A stretch of 64,000 bases of DNA from Pseudomonadota bacterium (GCA_018240785.1 JAFEFC010000012.1:38455-102454); one strand, 5' to 3'; positions 45,011 to 54,640 are shown, counted from the first letter of the stretch. Translations and numbers: made by a program. Notes: generated from the sequence alone by a model not told the origin.

Positions 45011-45106
45011 GCGCTGGGTCGGGTATTCGTGGAATCGGCGAGGACTGTCTGAGCGGGCGCAGCGAGCGAGTTCCGCAGCCGATGGAACGAATACCCGACC
45101 CAGCGC
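45011..45106. repeat. 96-bp stem-loop element (REP-like) between ispH and the Rieske oxygenase
   Basis: A perfect 20-base inverted repeat (arms 45011-45030 and 45087-45106) continues inward, after a 3-base internal loop on each side, with a 6-base stem (ATCGGC, 45034-45039; GCCGAT, 45078-45083). The apical part contains GAGCGGGCGCAGCGAGCGAG. The arms read GGGTCGGGTATTCG and its complement. It lies in the 203-base gap between convergent genes; nothing coding is visible there. It could be a dispersed repeat, a bidirectional terminator, or both. Confidence 0.8.
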
Positions 45107-45145
45107 GACGGGCGGAGCATCCCGCCCAGGTCGCGCGCTACGCGA

Positions 45146-46252
45146 TCAACGCGTGATTTGCGGCTCCATGATCCGCCGATAGAACTCATGGAAATGCTGC
45201 ATGCCGTCCTCGTAGGGGGACTGGTACGGCCCCACTTCGTTGCGCCCTTCCTTCAGCAGCGCCAGCCGGCCGCGGTCCATGCGCTCACCGATGTCGTCGT
45301 CCTCGATCGCGGTCTCCATGTAGGCGGCCTGCTCGGCCTCGACGAACTCGCGCTCGAACTCGACGATATCCTCGGGGTAATAGAACTCGACGACGTTGGT
45401 GGTCTTGTTGACGTCGGTCGGAATCAGCGTGCTCACCACCAGCACATGCGGATACCACTCCACCATGATGTTGGGGTAGTAGGTGAGCCAGATCGCGCCA
45501 TGCGCGGGTCTCTTCTCGCCGTAGTAGTCCTGCACCGCCTTGTGCCAGCGCGCGTAGGTAGGCGAGCCCGGCTTGGCGAGCGAGGTGATGCCCACCTGCT
45601 GCACCGAGTACCAGTCACCGAACTGCCAGCTCAGGTCGTCACAGGTGACGAACTTGCCCAGTCCGGGGTGGAAGGGTGCGACGTGGTAGTCCTCCAGGTA
45701 CACCTCGATGAAGGTCTTCCAGTTGTAGTTGCACTCGTGGATCTGCACACGGTCGAGCTTGTAGCCGGCGAAATCCAGCTCCGGCGCAACCTGCATGCCG
45801 GCAAGGTCGGCGTTGGCGGAGCGCGGCCCCTTGAACAGCAGGCCGTGCCAGCTCTCGAGCTGATCGCGCTTCAGCCCGAGGCAGGGCTTCTGGGCGAAGT
45901 GCGGGGCGCCGATGAGCTGCCCTTCGCGGTCGTAAGTCCAGCGATGCACCGGGCACACGACATGCTCGGTCGTGCCGCTGCCCTGCAGCATGATGGCCTG
46001 GCGGTGGCGGCAGACGTTCGACATCTGGTGCACGCCGGCCTCGGTGCGGAACAGCAGCTTGGAATGATCCAGCCACTCGAGCGAGCGGTAGTTGCCGACC
46101 TCCGGTACCATCAGCTCGTGGCCGACGTACCCCGGACCGGCATCGAAGAGGAGCTTCTTCTCCAGTTCGAAAACCTGTTCGTCGAAGTACCAGGACACCG
46201 GCAGTTGCGAAACTGCCTGAGCCAGATGGATCTTGGAAGCGATGTCGGACAT
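45146..46252 (-). CDS. Rieske-type aromatic ring-hydroxylating oxygenase, alpha subunit
   Basis: 368-residue oxygenase component. The Rieske [2Fe-2S] motif is CRHRQ...CPVHRW (CxH-x16-CxxH, about residues 82-104). The mononuclear iron site follows in FIEVYLEDYHVAPFHPGL (two His, with an acidic ligand later). The C-terminal half is SRPBCC-like. No reductase, ferredoxin or beta subunit gene is adjacent, so electrons must come from elsewhere. Choline- or carnitine-type monooxygenases share this architecture; the substrate cannot be assigned. It is divergent from xseB. Confidence 0.88.
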   Translation of the reverse strand: MSDIASKIHLAQAVSQLPVSWYFDEQVFELEKKLLFDAGPGYVGHELMVPEVGNYRSLEWLDHSKLLFRTEAGVHQMSNVCRHRQAIMLQGSGTTEHVVCPVHRWTYDREGQLIGAPHFAQKPCLGLKRDQLESWHGLLFKGPRSANADLAGMQVAPELDFAGYKLDRVQIHECNYNWKTFIEVYLEDYHVAPFHPGLGKFVTCDDLSWQFGDWYSVQQVGITSLAKPGSPTYARWHKAVQDYYGEKRPAHGAIWLTYYPNIMVEWYPHVLVVSTLIPTDVNKTTNVVEFYYPEDIVEFEREFVEAEQAAYMETAIEDDDIGERMDRGRLALLKEGRNEVGPYQSPYEDGMQHFHEFYRRIMEPQITR

Positions 46253-46380
46253 CCCCGAACCTCCTCTCTGCGACCAGAAAGCCGGAAAAATAAACGGGTT
46301 AGTGTAAGGCAGCCCGTGTTTGACCGCCAGACACCCCTTCGGTTATTTTCCCCCTTTTTTAGCCGCGTCGATATTCATCC

Positions 46381-46638
46381 ATGCCAAAGCCGGCATCCTC
46401 ACCGAAGTCATTCGAAGCCGCGGTCGCCGAACTGGAGACCATCGTCCAGGACATGGAAGCGGGCAGCCTGTCGCTCGAGGACGCCCTCGCCCGCTACCAG
46501 CGCGGCGTCGGCCTACTGAAGTTCTGCCAGGACACGCTCGCCCAGGCGGACCAAAGGATCAGACAGCTCGAAGGCAACCAACTGACCGATTTCCACCCCG
46601 AGGGCACGCCGCCCGACAGCGAGGGCGATAGAGCATGA
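46381..46638 (+). CDS. xseB: Exodeoxyribonuclease VII small subunit
   Basis: 85-residue helical subunit that joins XseA to form exonuclease VII. FEAAVAELETIVQDMEAGSLSLEDALARYQRGVGLLKFCQDTL is the family core. It overlaps ispA by 4 bases; xseB-ispA-dxs order is widely conserved. Confidence 0.96.
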   Translation: MPKPASSPKSFEAAVAELETIVQDMEAGSLSLEDALARYQRGVGLLKFCQDTLAQADQRIRQLEGNQLTDFHPEGTPPDSEGDRA

Positions 46639-47546
46639 GCAGCATCGACAACGCCCCTGGCGATTTCGCCGACTGGATGGGACGCATCCAGCAAGCTACC
46701 GAAACCGCCCTCGCCGCCCTGCTGCCCGACGCGTCGATCGCTCCGCAGCGCCTGCATTCGGCGATGCGCTACGCGGTCCTCGGCGGCGGCAAGCGGGTGC
46801 GAGCCTTGCTGGTCCATGCGGCGGGCGAGCTCGTGGGCGCGTCACCACAGCGACTCGACCGCCTGGCCGGCGCGGTGGAATTCATCCATGCCTATTCCCT
46901 TGTGCACGACGACATGCCCTGCATGGATGACGACGTGTTGCGCCGCGGCAAGCCGACGGTGCATGTGGAATATGACGAGGCGACAGCCCTGCTTGCTGGC
47001 GATGCCTTGCAGACGCTCGCTTTCCAGGTGCTCGCCGAGGCACCGCTGGCCGACAACCTCGCCGATCAACTCGCGATGGTCGGTCTGCTCGCCAACGCTT
47101 CAGGCTCACGCGGCATGGCTGGCGGGCAGGCAATCGACCTCGATTCGGTAGGCAAGCAGCTCAGCCGCGAAGAACTCGAATTCATGCATGTGCACAAGAC
47201 GGGCGCGCTGATCCGCGCGTCGGTGCTGCTCGGCGCGCGCGCCGGCGCGCCGATGGCCGACGACGATCTGCGCCGACTCGACCACTACGCGAAACTCGTC
47301 GGCCTGCTGTTCCAGGTGGTCGACGACATCCTCGACGCGGTCGCCGATACCGCCACGCTGGGCAAGACGGCCGGCAAGGATGCCGACAACGACAAGCCGA
47401 CGTATGTCAGCCTGCTCGGCATCGAAGAGGCCCGCCGCCTCGCACGCGACATGCTGGCCGATGCGCATGCCGCCCTCGCGCCATTCGGGCCGCGCGCGAA
47501 CCGCCTCGGCGCGCTGGCCGACTACATCGTGCACCGCACGTTCTGA
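46635..47546 (+). CDS. ispA: Farnesyl diphosphate synthase (polyprenyl synthetase family)
   Basis: Chain-elongating prenyltransferase making FPP from IPP and DMAPP. First aspartate-rich motif [18 protein letters not shown] and second [12 protein letters not shown] bind magnesium; [10 protein letters not shown] and GQAIDL are also conserved. 303 residues. Second gene of xseB-ispA-dxs-folE2. Confidence 0.96.
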   Translation: MSSIDNAPGDFADWMGRIQQATETALAALLPDASIAPQRLHSAMRYAVLGGGKRVRALLVHAAGELVGASPQRLDRLAGAVEFIHAYSLVHDDMPCMDDDVLRRGKPTVHVEYDEATALLAGDALQTLAFQVLAEAPLADNLADQLAMVGLLANASGSRGMAGGQAIDLDSVGKQLSREELEFMHVHKTGALIRASVLLGARAGAPMADDDLRRLDHYAKLVGLLFQVVDDILDAVADTATLGKTAGKDADNDKPTYVSLLGIEEARRLARDMLADAHAALAPFGPRANRLGALADYIVHRTF

Positions 47547-47568
47547 CCCGTTCATTTCTGGCGCCCCC

Positions 47569-49431
47569 ATGTCCCGCTACCCGCATCTGGACCGCATCAG
47601 CTCCCCCGCCGACCTTCGCGCACTCGAGCGCCGCGAACTCCGCACCGTCGCCGACGAACTGCGCGCCTTCCTGATCGAATCGGTGTCGAAGACGGGCGGC
47701 CACCTGTCGTCCAACCTCGGCACGGTCGAGCTCACGATCGCCCTCCACCACGTCTTCGATACGCCGCAGGACCGCATCGTGTGGGATGTTGGCCACCAGA
47801 CCTATGGCCACAAGGTGCTCACCGGGCGGCGCGAGGCGATGGGAGGCCTGCGCCACTGGGGCGGCATCTCGGGCTTCCCGCGGCGCAGCGAAAGCGAATA
47901 CGACACCTTCGGCACCGCACACTCGTCGACCTCGATCTCGGCTGCCCTCGGCATGGCGGTGGCCGCGCGCGACCGCGGCGAGGACCGCCACGCGATCGCG
48001 GTGATCGGCGACGGCGCGATGTCGGCAGGCATGGCCTTCGAGGCGCTGAACAACGCCGGCGAGATCGACGGCATCAACCTGCTGGTGATCCTCAACGACA
48101 ACGAGATGTCGATCTCGCCGCCGGTCGGGGCCCTGACCAAGATCCTCGCGCGCATGATGTCGGGCTCGACCTACAACACCGCGCGCCGCGTCGGCGAGAA
48201 GGTGCTGGGCATGGCGCCGCCGGTCGCCGAGCTCGCGCGGAAGGTCGAGGAATACGCCAAGGGCATGATCGCGCCCGGCACCCTGTTCGAAGAGTTCGGT
48301 TTCCATTACTACGGCCCGATCGACGGCCACGACCTGGACGCGCTGATCCCCACGCTGCAGAACCTGAGGAAGCTCGAGGGGCCGCAGTTCCTGCATGTGA
48401 TCACGCGCAAGGGCCAGGGCTACAAGCTGGCCGAAGCCGATCCGGTGCTCTACCACGGCGTGTCGAAGTTCGACCACACCGCCGGCATCCAGAGCGGCAA
48501 GGGGGGCGGCAAGCTGACCTACACCCAGGTCTTCGGCGACTGGCTGTGCGACATGGCCGCCGCCGACCGGCGCATCATCGGCATCACGCCGGCCATGCGC
48601 GAAGGCTCCGGCATGGTGCGCTTCGCGCAGGAGTACCCCGACCGCTACTACGACGTGGGGATCGCCGAGCAGCATGCGGTGACTTTCGCCGCCGGTCTCG
48701 CCTGTGAAGGGCTGAAGCCAGTGGTGGCGATCTATTCCACCTTCCTGCAGCGCGGCTACGATCAGCTCATTCATGACGTGGCATTGCAGAACCTGCCGGT
48801 GGTGTTCGCCATCGACCGCGGCGGCCTGGTCGGGGCCGACGGTGCCACGCATCACGGCGCCTTCGACCTCTCCTACCTCGCCTGCATCCCCAACATGGTG
48901 GTGATGGCGCCGGCAGACGAGAACGAGTGCCGCCAGATGCTCTACACCGCTGTACGCCACGAAGGCCCCACCGCGGTGCGCTATCCGCGCGGCAGCGGTC
49001 GCGGAGTGACACCGCAGAAGGAGATGACGGCGCTGCCCGTCGGCAAGGGCGAGATCCGCCGCCATGGACAACGCATCGCCCTGCTGGTCTTCGGCAGCCT
49101 GCTCGATGTGGCGATGGACGTGGCGGAGTCGATCGACGCCACGGTGGCCAACATGCGCTTCGTCAAGCCGCTCGACGAAGCACTCGTGGCCGAACTCGCC
49201 GCCAGCCACGACCTGCTGGTGACGCTGGAGGAAAACGCAGTGATCGGCGGCGTGGGCGCAGAAGTTTCGCGCTGCGTGGACGGGCTTCGCGCGCGTCCGC
49301 GCGTGCTGCGCCTGGGCCTGCCCGACCGTTTCATCGATCACGGCGACCAGGCGCAGTTGCTCGCCTCGGTCGGCCTCGACAAGCCCGGGATCCTGGCTGC
49401 CATCGAGCGCGTCGACCAGCTCAATAGTTGA
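47569..49431 (+). CDS. dxs: 1-deoxy-D-xylulose-5-phosphate synthase
   Basis: Thiamine-diphosphate enzyme that commits pyruvate and glyceraldehyde 3-phosphate to the MEP route. [18 protein letters not shown], the TPP motif [20 protein letters not shown]...[23 protein letters not shown] and YPRGSG are present. 620 residues. I chose [13 protein letters not shown], 22 bases after ispA; the longer frame lies within ispA. Confidence 0.97.
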   Translation: MSRYPHLDRISSPADLRALERRELRTVADELRAFLIESVSKTGGHLSSNLGTVELTIALHHVFDTPQDRIVWDVGHQTYGHKVLTGRREAMGGLRHWGGISGFPRRSESEYDTFGTAHSSTSISAALGMAVAARDRGEDRHAIAVIGDGAMSAGMAFEALNNAGEIDGINLLVILNDNEMSISPPVGALTKILARMMSGSTYNTARRVGEKVLGMAPPVAELARKVEEYAKGMIAPGTLFEEFGFHYYGPIDGHDLDALIPTLQNLRKLEGPQFLHVITRKGQGYKLAEADPVLYHGVSKFDHTAGIQSGKGGGKLTYTQVFGDWLCDMAAADRRIIGITPAMREGSGMVRFAQEYPDRYYDVGIAEQHAVTFAAGLACEGLKPVVAIYSTFLQRGYDQLIHDVALQNLPVVFAIDRGGLVGADGATHHGAFDLSYLACIPNMVVMAPADENECRQMLYTAVRHEGPTAVRYPRGSGRGVTPQKEMTALPVGKGEIRRHGQRIALLVFGSLLDVAMDVAESIDATVANMRFVKPLDEALVAELAASHDLLVTLEENAVIGGVGAEVSRCVDGLRARPRVLRLGLPDRFIDHGDQAQLLASVGLDKPGILAAIERVDQLNS

Positions 49432-49495
49432 GTAGTTTTGTCGGGAATGTTACGCTTTCGGGCATGATTTTCCGAACGAAAGAGAGAACACGCCC

Positions 49496-50305
49496 ATGAA
49501 CGCCACCGTGGCCAGCGCGATGCCCGACGTGCAGAACAGCGCGGACAGCCGGCAGATCGCGATCAACAAGGTCGGCATCAAGTCGATCCGCCACCCGGTG
49601 AAAGTCGTCGACAAGAGCGGCGGCGTACAGCACACCGTCGCCAGCTTCAACATGTATGTCGGCCTGCCCCACAACTTCAAGGGCACCCACATGTCGCGCT
49701 TCATCGAGATCCTCAACGGCAACGAGCGCGAGATCTCGGTCGAATCCTTCGAGCCCATGCTGCGCGAGATGGTCAAGCGCCTCGAGGCAGAGACCGGCCA
49801 CATCGAGATGACCTTCCCCTACTTCATCAACAAGGCCGCACCGGTTTCCGGCGTCAGGAGCCTGATGGACTACGAGGTCACCTTCATCGGCGAAATCCGC
49901 GAGGGCGGCGACTACGCGTTCACGATGAAGGTCGTAGTGCCGGTCACCAGCCTGTGCCCCTGCTCCAAGAAGATCTCCGATTACGGCGCGCACAACCAGC
50001 GCTCGCACGTCACCTTGACGGCCGTGCTCAACGACCATCTGTGGATCGAGGACGCGGTACAACTGATCGAAAGCCAGGCCTCGTGCGAGGTCTATGGCCT
50101 GCTCAAACGCCCTGACGAGAAGTACGTGACCGAGCGCGCCTATGACAATCCGAAGTTCGTCGAGGACATGGTGCGCGACGTCGCCGGCCTGCTGAACGCG
50201 GAGACCCGTATCGACGCCTACATCGTCGAGTCGGAGAATTTCGAATCGATCCACAACCACTCGGCCTACGCGCTAATCGAGCGCGACAAGCGCATCGCAG
50301 CCTGA
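49496..50305 (+). CDS. folE2: GTP cyclohydrolase FolE2
   Basis: Type IB GTP cyclohydrolase, first step of folate (and possibly queuosine) synthesis. 269 residues with [42 protein letters not shown] (the conserved Cys region) and YAHAR-like [12 protein letters not shown] end. No type IA folE is seen in the window, and no Zur-like site is seen upstream, so it may be the main enzyme. queG in the same window agrees with a queuosine-making cell. Confidence 0.95.
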   Translation: MNATVASAMPDVQNSADSRQIAINKVGIKSIRHPVKVVDKSGGVQHTVASFNMYVGLPHNFKGTHMSRFIEILNGNEREISVESFEPMLREMVKRLEAETGHIEMTFPYFINKAAPVSGVRSLMDYEVTFIGEIREGGDYAFTMKVVVPVTSLCPCSKKISDYGAHNQRSHVTLTAVLNDHLWIEDAVQLIESQASCEVYGLLKRPDEKYVTERAYDNPKFVEDMVRDVAGLLNAETRIDAYIVESENFESIHNHSAYALIERDKRIAA

Positions 50306-50329
50306 ACCGCGACGCTTCGACTCCACCGG

Positions 50330-50369
50330 CGGCGGCGGGCGCTCATTCGCCTGCCGCCGTTGTACTTTT
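50330..50369 (+). terminator. Terminator after folE2
   Basis: A 12-base stem (CGGCGGCGGGCG with CGCCTGCCGCCG, one G-T pair) and 6-base loop, followed by TTGTACTTTTC. It ends the xseB-ispA-dxs-folE2 transcript. Confidence 0.6.
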
Positions 50370-50423
50370 CGCGGACGCATCACCGGAGTAACATTAGCGT
50401 TTGCTTAATTAAGGAGTCTCGCG

Positions 50424-50774
50424 ATGTCCAAGTCCTTCGTCCAGATCACCACCGACGTCTCCCGCGCGCTGGGCACGCTGCGCAAGGAGATCCCCGACAC
50501 GATGCAGGGCTTCAGCGCGATGGCGAAAGGCGCGCTGCAGGATGGGGCGCTCTCCGAACTGCAGAAGGAACTGATCGCGCTGGCGATCGCTGTGACGCAG
50601 CGCTGCGATGCCTGCGTCGGCTTCCACGTCAAGGCCTTGATCCGGCTCGGTGCGACCCGCGAACAGGTGATGGAAACGCTGGGCGTATGCACCTACATGG
50701 GCGGCGGTCCGGCCCTGATGTACGCAGCCGAAGCCGTCCGCGCGTACGAGGAAATGCTGCCGAAAAGCGAATGA
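50424..50774 (+). CDS. Carboxymuconolactone decarboxylase family (AhpD-like) protein
   Basis: 116-residue all-helical protein of the CMD/AhpD-like family. The redox-type motif is QRCDACVGFHVKALIRLGATREQVMETLGV, with CxxC and a downstream His as in AhpD peroxidase-like proteins. GGGPALMYAAEAVRAYEEM completes the family pattern. An AAGGAG ribosome site lies 6 bases before the ATG. It stands alone ahead of tRNA-Ser. An antioxidant role is likely from family, not shown. Confidence 0.9.
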   Translation: MSKSFVQITTDVSRALGTLRKEIPDTMQGFSAMAKGALQDGALSELQKELIALAIAVTQRCDACVGFHVKALIRLGATREQVMETLGVCTYMGGGPALMYAAEAVRAYEEMLPKSE

Positions 50775-50778
50775 CCGG

Positions 50779-50806
50779 TTCACTTTTCTCAAACTTCCCC
50801 TATAAT
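50779..50806 (+). promoter_or_regulatory. Promoter of tRNA-Ser
   Basis: TTCACT (50779-50784), 16-base spacer, perfect TATAAT (50801-50806). The tRNA begins 14 bases after the -10 box and the intervening sequence starts GCCG, a GC-rich discriminator typical of stringently controlled stable RNA promoters. Confidence 0.7.
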
Positions 50807-50820
50807 GCCGACCTTCGAGC

Positions 50821-50911
<91 letters not shown>

Positions 50912-50925
50912 TCATTCAAGCATTG

Positions 50926-50955
50926 AGCCCGGTTTCGCAAGATTCCGGGCTTTTT
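50926..50955 (+). terminator. Rho-independent terminator after tRNA-Ser
   Basis: AGCCCGG pairs with CCGGGCT (50945-50951), followed by a T-run (TTTTTG). It lies 16 bases after the tRNA CCA end. Confidence 0.85.
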
Positions 50956-50999
50956 GCTTGCCGCGCCCTGCACTTCAGCCGGCGCGCCGCCCAAGAACC

Positions 51000-51785
51000 C
51001 TAGCTCCAGCCTTCCAGCCGCATTGTGGCGCGCACCAGGCGCTGGTTTTCCTGTTCGATCTCCATGAAGCTTTCGCGCACGCCGTTGACGTGTTCGCGAG
51101 CGATGCGCTCGGCGACCTCCGGCTGGCGATCCATGATCGCCTGATACAGGCGACCGTGCTGGCGGTCGATCATCCGCTTGTGCACCGGCCGGTGGTAAAG
51201 GTTGTTGACCGCCGCAAACACACTGTTGAGCATGAGATCGGACAGCGACTGCAGCGTGTGCACGAGCACCGGGTTGTGCGAGGCCTCGTTGATCGCGCGG
51301 TGAAACGCGTGATCCAGACGGGCATGCTCTTCTGCCGAGGTCGTCTCGGGCGCCTGCTGCGTCGCTGACATTTCCTCGTAGCGGCGCCGGATCATGATCA
51401 GGTCCGCCGCAGTGCCACGCAGGGCCGCCAGCCGTGCCGCCTCGCTCTCCAGGACAGCCCTCACCTCCATCAGGTCGTACAGCGTGCGCGGCTGCGAGTT
51501 GAACAGATGCAGCAGCGGCGCAGTCTCGCGCATCGACAGGTTGGCAACGAACGAGCCCTTGCCGTGCTTCGTCACCACGATGCCGTGACTGCGCAGCACC
51601 CGCAGCCCCTCGCGCAGCGCCGAACGCGAGGTTCCCAGCTTCTCGCACAGGCGGCGTTCGGACGGTAACGCCTGTCCGGGCTTGAGCACCCCATCGGTGA
51701 TGAGGCGTTCAATGCGTTGCGCCACCACGTCCGCGACCTGGGCGGACTCCTGCGCCGACTTTTCGAGTTCGACTTTGATGTTCAC
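51000..51785 (-). CDS. glcC: GntR/FadR-family regulator, GlcC/LldR-like
   Basis: FadR-type regulator: winged helix (ADVVAQRIERLITDGVLKPGQALPSERRLCEKLGTSRSALREGLRVL) and an FCD ligand domain with metal-binding histidines (HARLDHAFHRAINEASHNPVL, EHVNGVRESF). It closely resembles E. coli GlcC in the reader head. Divergent from glcDEF-permease, so it probably senses glycolate or lactate. I chose GTG 51785 (261 residues): the 23 codons upstream to ATG 51854 are AT-rich, unlike the gene, and contain an operator. No good ribosome site marks either start. Confidence 0.88.
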   Translation of the reverse strand: MNIKVELEKSAQESAQVADVVAQRIERLITDGVLKPGQALPSERRLCEKLGTSRSALREGLRVLRSHGIVVTKHGKGSFVANLSMRETAPLLHLFNSQPRTLYDLMEVRAVLESEAARLAALRGTAADLIMIRRRYEEMSATQQAPETTSAEEHARLDHAFHRAINEASHNPVLVHTLQSLSDLMLNSVFAAVNNLYHRPVHKRMIDRQHGRLYQAIMDRQPEVAERIAREHVNGVRESFMEIEQENQRLVRATMRLEGWS

Positions 51786-51787
51786 GG

Positions 51788-51798
51788 TGGTCCGACCA
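51788..51798. promoter_or_regulatory. GntR/FadR-type operator 1
   Basis: TGGTCCGACCA fits the T-N-GT-N3-AC-N-A pattern bound by FadR-subfamily regulators such as LldR. It touches the chosen start of the regulator gene. Confidence 0.65.
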
Positions 51799-51895
51799 GT
51801 ATTGAACCGATATCGATCATAGTCGCTTATGGCTGTATTAGCATTGGGATTCATGGCATTCGAGTCAGCATTCGCCCCGACCGGCTTGAAGAAAC

Positions 51896-51906
51896 TGGTA
51901 GGACCA
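51896..51906. promoter_or_regulatory. GntR/FadR-type operator 2
   Basis: TGGTAGGACCA shares the same T-N-GT-N3-AC-N-A pattern, differing from operator 1 only in the central three bases. Its centre is 108 bp from operator 1, between the divergent regulator and glcD. Confidence 0.65.
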
Positions 51907-52030
51907 CTGGCAGAACACTTGGAATTGACTGTTCCGCGCCCGTAGGATGCGTACCCAACCTAGCCGCGCAGAAGCGACATCGCTGCCGTGCGGAAACTGT
52001 GACTGACGCAGACCTCGGGATCTGGCCGCG

Positions 52031-53530
52031 ATGAACATTCTCTACGACGAACGTATTGACGGCGCGCTGACCCGCGTGGATCAGGCTGCCCTGCTTGCCG
52101 AGCTGCGCACCGTCATTCCCGATCTGACGATCCTGCACCGCCGCGAAGACCTCAAGCCCTACGAGTGCGACGGCCTGTCGGCCTACCGAACCACACCACT
52201 GCTGGTCGTGCTGCCCGAGCGCGTCGAGCAGGTTGCCGCGGTGCTGAAGCTGTGCCACCAGCGCAAGGTGCCGGTCGTCGCGCGTGGCGCGGGCACGGGG
52301 CTGTCCGGCGGCGCGCTGCCGCTCGAGCAGGGGGTGCTGCTGGTGATGGCGCGCTTCAACCGCATACTCGAAGTGAATCCGGCCGGCCGCTATGCGCGCG
52401 TGCAGCCTGGCGTACGCAACCTGGCGATCTCGCAGGCCGCCGCGCCGTACGAGCTTTACTACGCACCCGATCCGTCCTCGCAGATCGCCTGTTCGATCGG
52501 CGGCAACGTGGCGGAAAACGCCGGCGGCGTGCATTGCCTGAAGTACGGGCTCACCGTGCACAACCTGCTGAAGGTGGAGATCCTCACCATCGAGGGCGAG
52601 CGCGTCACGCTGGGCGCGGACGCGCTGGACGCGCCCGGCTTCGATCTGCTGGCGCTGTTCACCGGATCGGAAGGCATGCTCGGCGTCGTCACCGAAGTCA
52701 CGGTGAAGCTGCTGCCCAAGCCGCAGGTCGCGCGCGTGCTGATGGCGAGCTTCGATTCGGTCGACAAGGCCGGTCGCGCGGTGGGCGACATCATCGGTGC
52801 CGGAATCATCCCCGGTGGCCTGGAGATGATGGACAAGCTCGCGATTCAGGCGGCAGAGGATTTCATCCACGCCGGCTATCCGGTGGAGGCCGAAGCCATC
52901 CTGCTGTGCGAACTCGACGGCGTTGAATCCGACGTCCAGGAAGACATCGAGCGCGTGCGTGCCGTGCTCGACGCGGCCGGCGCCACCGCGGTGAGCCTGG
53001 CGCGCGACGAAGCCGAACGGGTGAAATTCTGGGCCGGGCGCAAGAACGCCTTCCCCGCCGTCGGCCGCATGTCGCCGGACTACTACTGCATGGACGGCAC
53101 CATCCCGCGCCGCCACCTGCCGACCGTGCTGCAGGGCACGGCCGACCTGTCGCAGCAATATGGCCTGCGCGTCGCCAACGTCTTCCATGCCGGTGACGGC
53201 AACATGCACCCGCTGATCCTGTTCGATGCCAACGTGCCCGGCGAACTCGAACGCGCCGAGGAACTGGGCGGCAGGATCCTCGAACTGTGCGTCGCGGTGG
53301 GCGGCACGATCACCGGCGAGCACGGTGTCGGGCGCGAGAAGATCAACCAGATGTGCGTGCAGTTCAACAGCGACGAGCTGCGCTTCTTCCACGCGGTGAA
53401 GGCGGCCTTCGATGCCGACGGCCTGCTCAACCCAGGCAAGAACATCCCGACCCTGCACCGCTGCGCCGAGTTCGGCGCCATGCATGTGCATCAAGGCAAG
53501 CTGCCCTTCCCCGAACTGGAGCGATTCTGA
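52031..53530 (+). CDS. glcD: Glycolate oxidase subunit GlcD (FAD-linked)
   Basis: FAD-binding 2-hydroxyacid dehydrogenase, 499 residues, oxidising glycolate (or D-lactate) to the keto acid. PCMH-type FAD site: VPVVARGAGTGLSGGALPL and CSIGGNVAENAGGVHCLKYG. The C-terminal FAD-oxidase domain shows HAGDGNMHPLILFD and GGTITGEHGVGREK. The ribosome site is poor. First gene of glcD-glcE-glcF-permease, with TGATG coupling to glcE. Confidence 0.94.
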   Translation: MNILYDERIDGALTRVDQAALLAELRTVIPDLTILHRREDLKPYECDGLSAYRTTPLLVVLPERVEQVAAVLKLCHQRKVPVVARGAGTGLSGGALPLEQGVLLVMARFNRILEVNPAGRYARVQPGVRNLAISQAAAPYELYYAPDPSSQIACSIGGNVAENAGGVHCLKYGLTVHNLLKVEILTIEGERVTLGADALDAPGFDLLALFTGSEGMLGVVTEVTVKLLPKPQVARVLMASFDSVDKAGRAVGDIIGAGIIPGGLEMMDKLAIQAAEDFIHAGYPVEAEAILLCELDGVESDVQEDIERVRAVLDAAGATAVSLARDEAERVKFWAGRKNAFPAVGRMSPDYYCMDGTIPRRHLPTVLQGTADLSQQYGLRVANVFHAGDGNMHPLILFDANVPGELERAEELGGRILELCVAVGGTITGEHGVGREKINQMCVQFNSDELRFFHAVKAAFDADGLLNPGKNIPTLHRCAEFGAMHVHQGKLPFPELERF

Positions 53531-54612
53531 TGACGACCGAAGTGGCACAGGATGCCGCCCGCGACCAGGACCTGGCCGCCGAGTGGCTGGACCGCGTCAA
53601 TGCCGCCCTCTCGTCCGGCAGTCCGCTGCGCATCCAGGGCGGCGGCAGCAAGGCGTTCTATGGCCGGCCGGTCGATGGCGACCTCTTCGACTCCCGCGGC
53701 CACCGCGGCATCGTCAGTTACGACCCGACCGAACTCGTCGTCACCGCACGCGCCGGCACGCCGCTCGCCACGCTCGAAGCCGAGCTCGCCGCAGCCGGGC
53801 AGATGCTCGCCTTCGAGCCGCCGCACGGCGATCTCGGCGCCACCGTGGGTGGCACCGTGGCCGCGGGGCTGTCCGGCCCGCGTCGGCCCTGGGTCGGCTC
53901 GGTGCGCGACTTCGTCCTCGGCTGCCGCGTGATCACCGGTGAAGGCAAGCACCTGCGCTTCGGCGGCGAGGTGATGAAGAACGTCGCCGGCTACGACGTC
54001 TCGCGCCTGATGGCCGGTAGCCTGGGCTGCCTGGGGCTGATCACCGAAGTGTCGTTCAAGGTGCTGCCCTGTCCGCGCCACCGGCTCGACCTGCGCCTGG
54101 AGATCTCCGCCGGGGACGCGATCGCGCGCTTCGCGGAATGGGGCCAGCAGCCGCTGCCGATCAGCGCCGCCTGCCATGACGGCAGCGCGCTGATGCTGCG
54201 CCTGGAAGGTGGCGAAGGCTCGGTTGCCGACGCCCACCGGCGCCTCGGTGGAGACGTTGTCCCGGCGGCTTTCTGGGGCGAGCTGAATGAACGCCGCCTG
54301 CCCTTCTTCGCCGATCCGCGTCCGCTGTGGCGGCTGTCCATCGGCAACGACAGGCGACTCCCCGCGCTGCCCGGCGACCAGCTCGTCGATTGGGGTGGCG
54401 CCCAGCGCTGGCTGAAGTCCGATGCCCCAGCCGAGCAGATCCGCGCCATCGCCATCGCCGCCGGCGGCCACGCGGCCTGCTTCACGCCGGGAGTCACCGA
54501 CAGCCCCTTCCAGCCGCTGCCCGACGTGCTGATGCGCTACCACCGCCAGCTCAAAGCCCGGCTCGACCCCAGGGGCATCTTCAACCCCGGACGCATGTAC
54601 GCGGGCCTCTGA
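53530..54612 (+). CDS. glcE: Glycolate oxidase subunit GlcE
   Basis: 360-residue second FAD-binding subunit. LRIQGGGSKAFYGRP and EPPHGDLGATVGGTVAAGLSGPRRPWVGSVRDFVLG are the GlcE FAD motifs, with GGEVMKNVAGYDVSRLMAGSLGCLGLIT later. The ATG shares a base with the glcD stop; the frame opens earlier inside glcD. 28 bases to glcF. Confidence 0.94.
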   Translation: MTTEVAQDAARDQDLAAEWLDRVNAALSSGSPLRIQGGGSKAFYGRPVDGDLFDSRGHRGIVSYDPTELVVTARAGTPLATLEAELAAAGQMLAFEPPHGDLGATVGGTVAAGLSGPRRPWVGSVRDFVLGCRVITGEGKHLRFGGEVMKNVAGYDVSRLMAGSLGCLGLITEVSFKVLPCPRHRLDLRLEISAGDAIARFAEWGQQPLPISAACHDGSALMLRLEGGEGSVADAHRRLGGDVVPAAFWGELNERRLPFFADPRPLWRLSIGNDRRLPALPGDQLVDWGGAQRWLKSDAPAEQIRAIAIAAGGHAACFTPGVTDSPFQPLPDVLMRYHRQLKARLDPRGIFNPGRMYAGL

Positions 54613-54640
54613 CCCCACCCGAACCTGGAGCCGACTGACG

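Noticed and set aside
46320-46631. Plus-strand frame overlapping xseB in another phase
   Set aside because: xseB is clear in its own frame and this one is Arg-rich with no family match.
49432-49495. Zur operator before folE2
   Set aside because: No TGTTATA-like palindrome is visible; GTTAC and GCATGAT are not symmetric.
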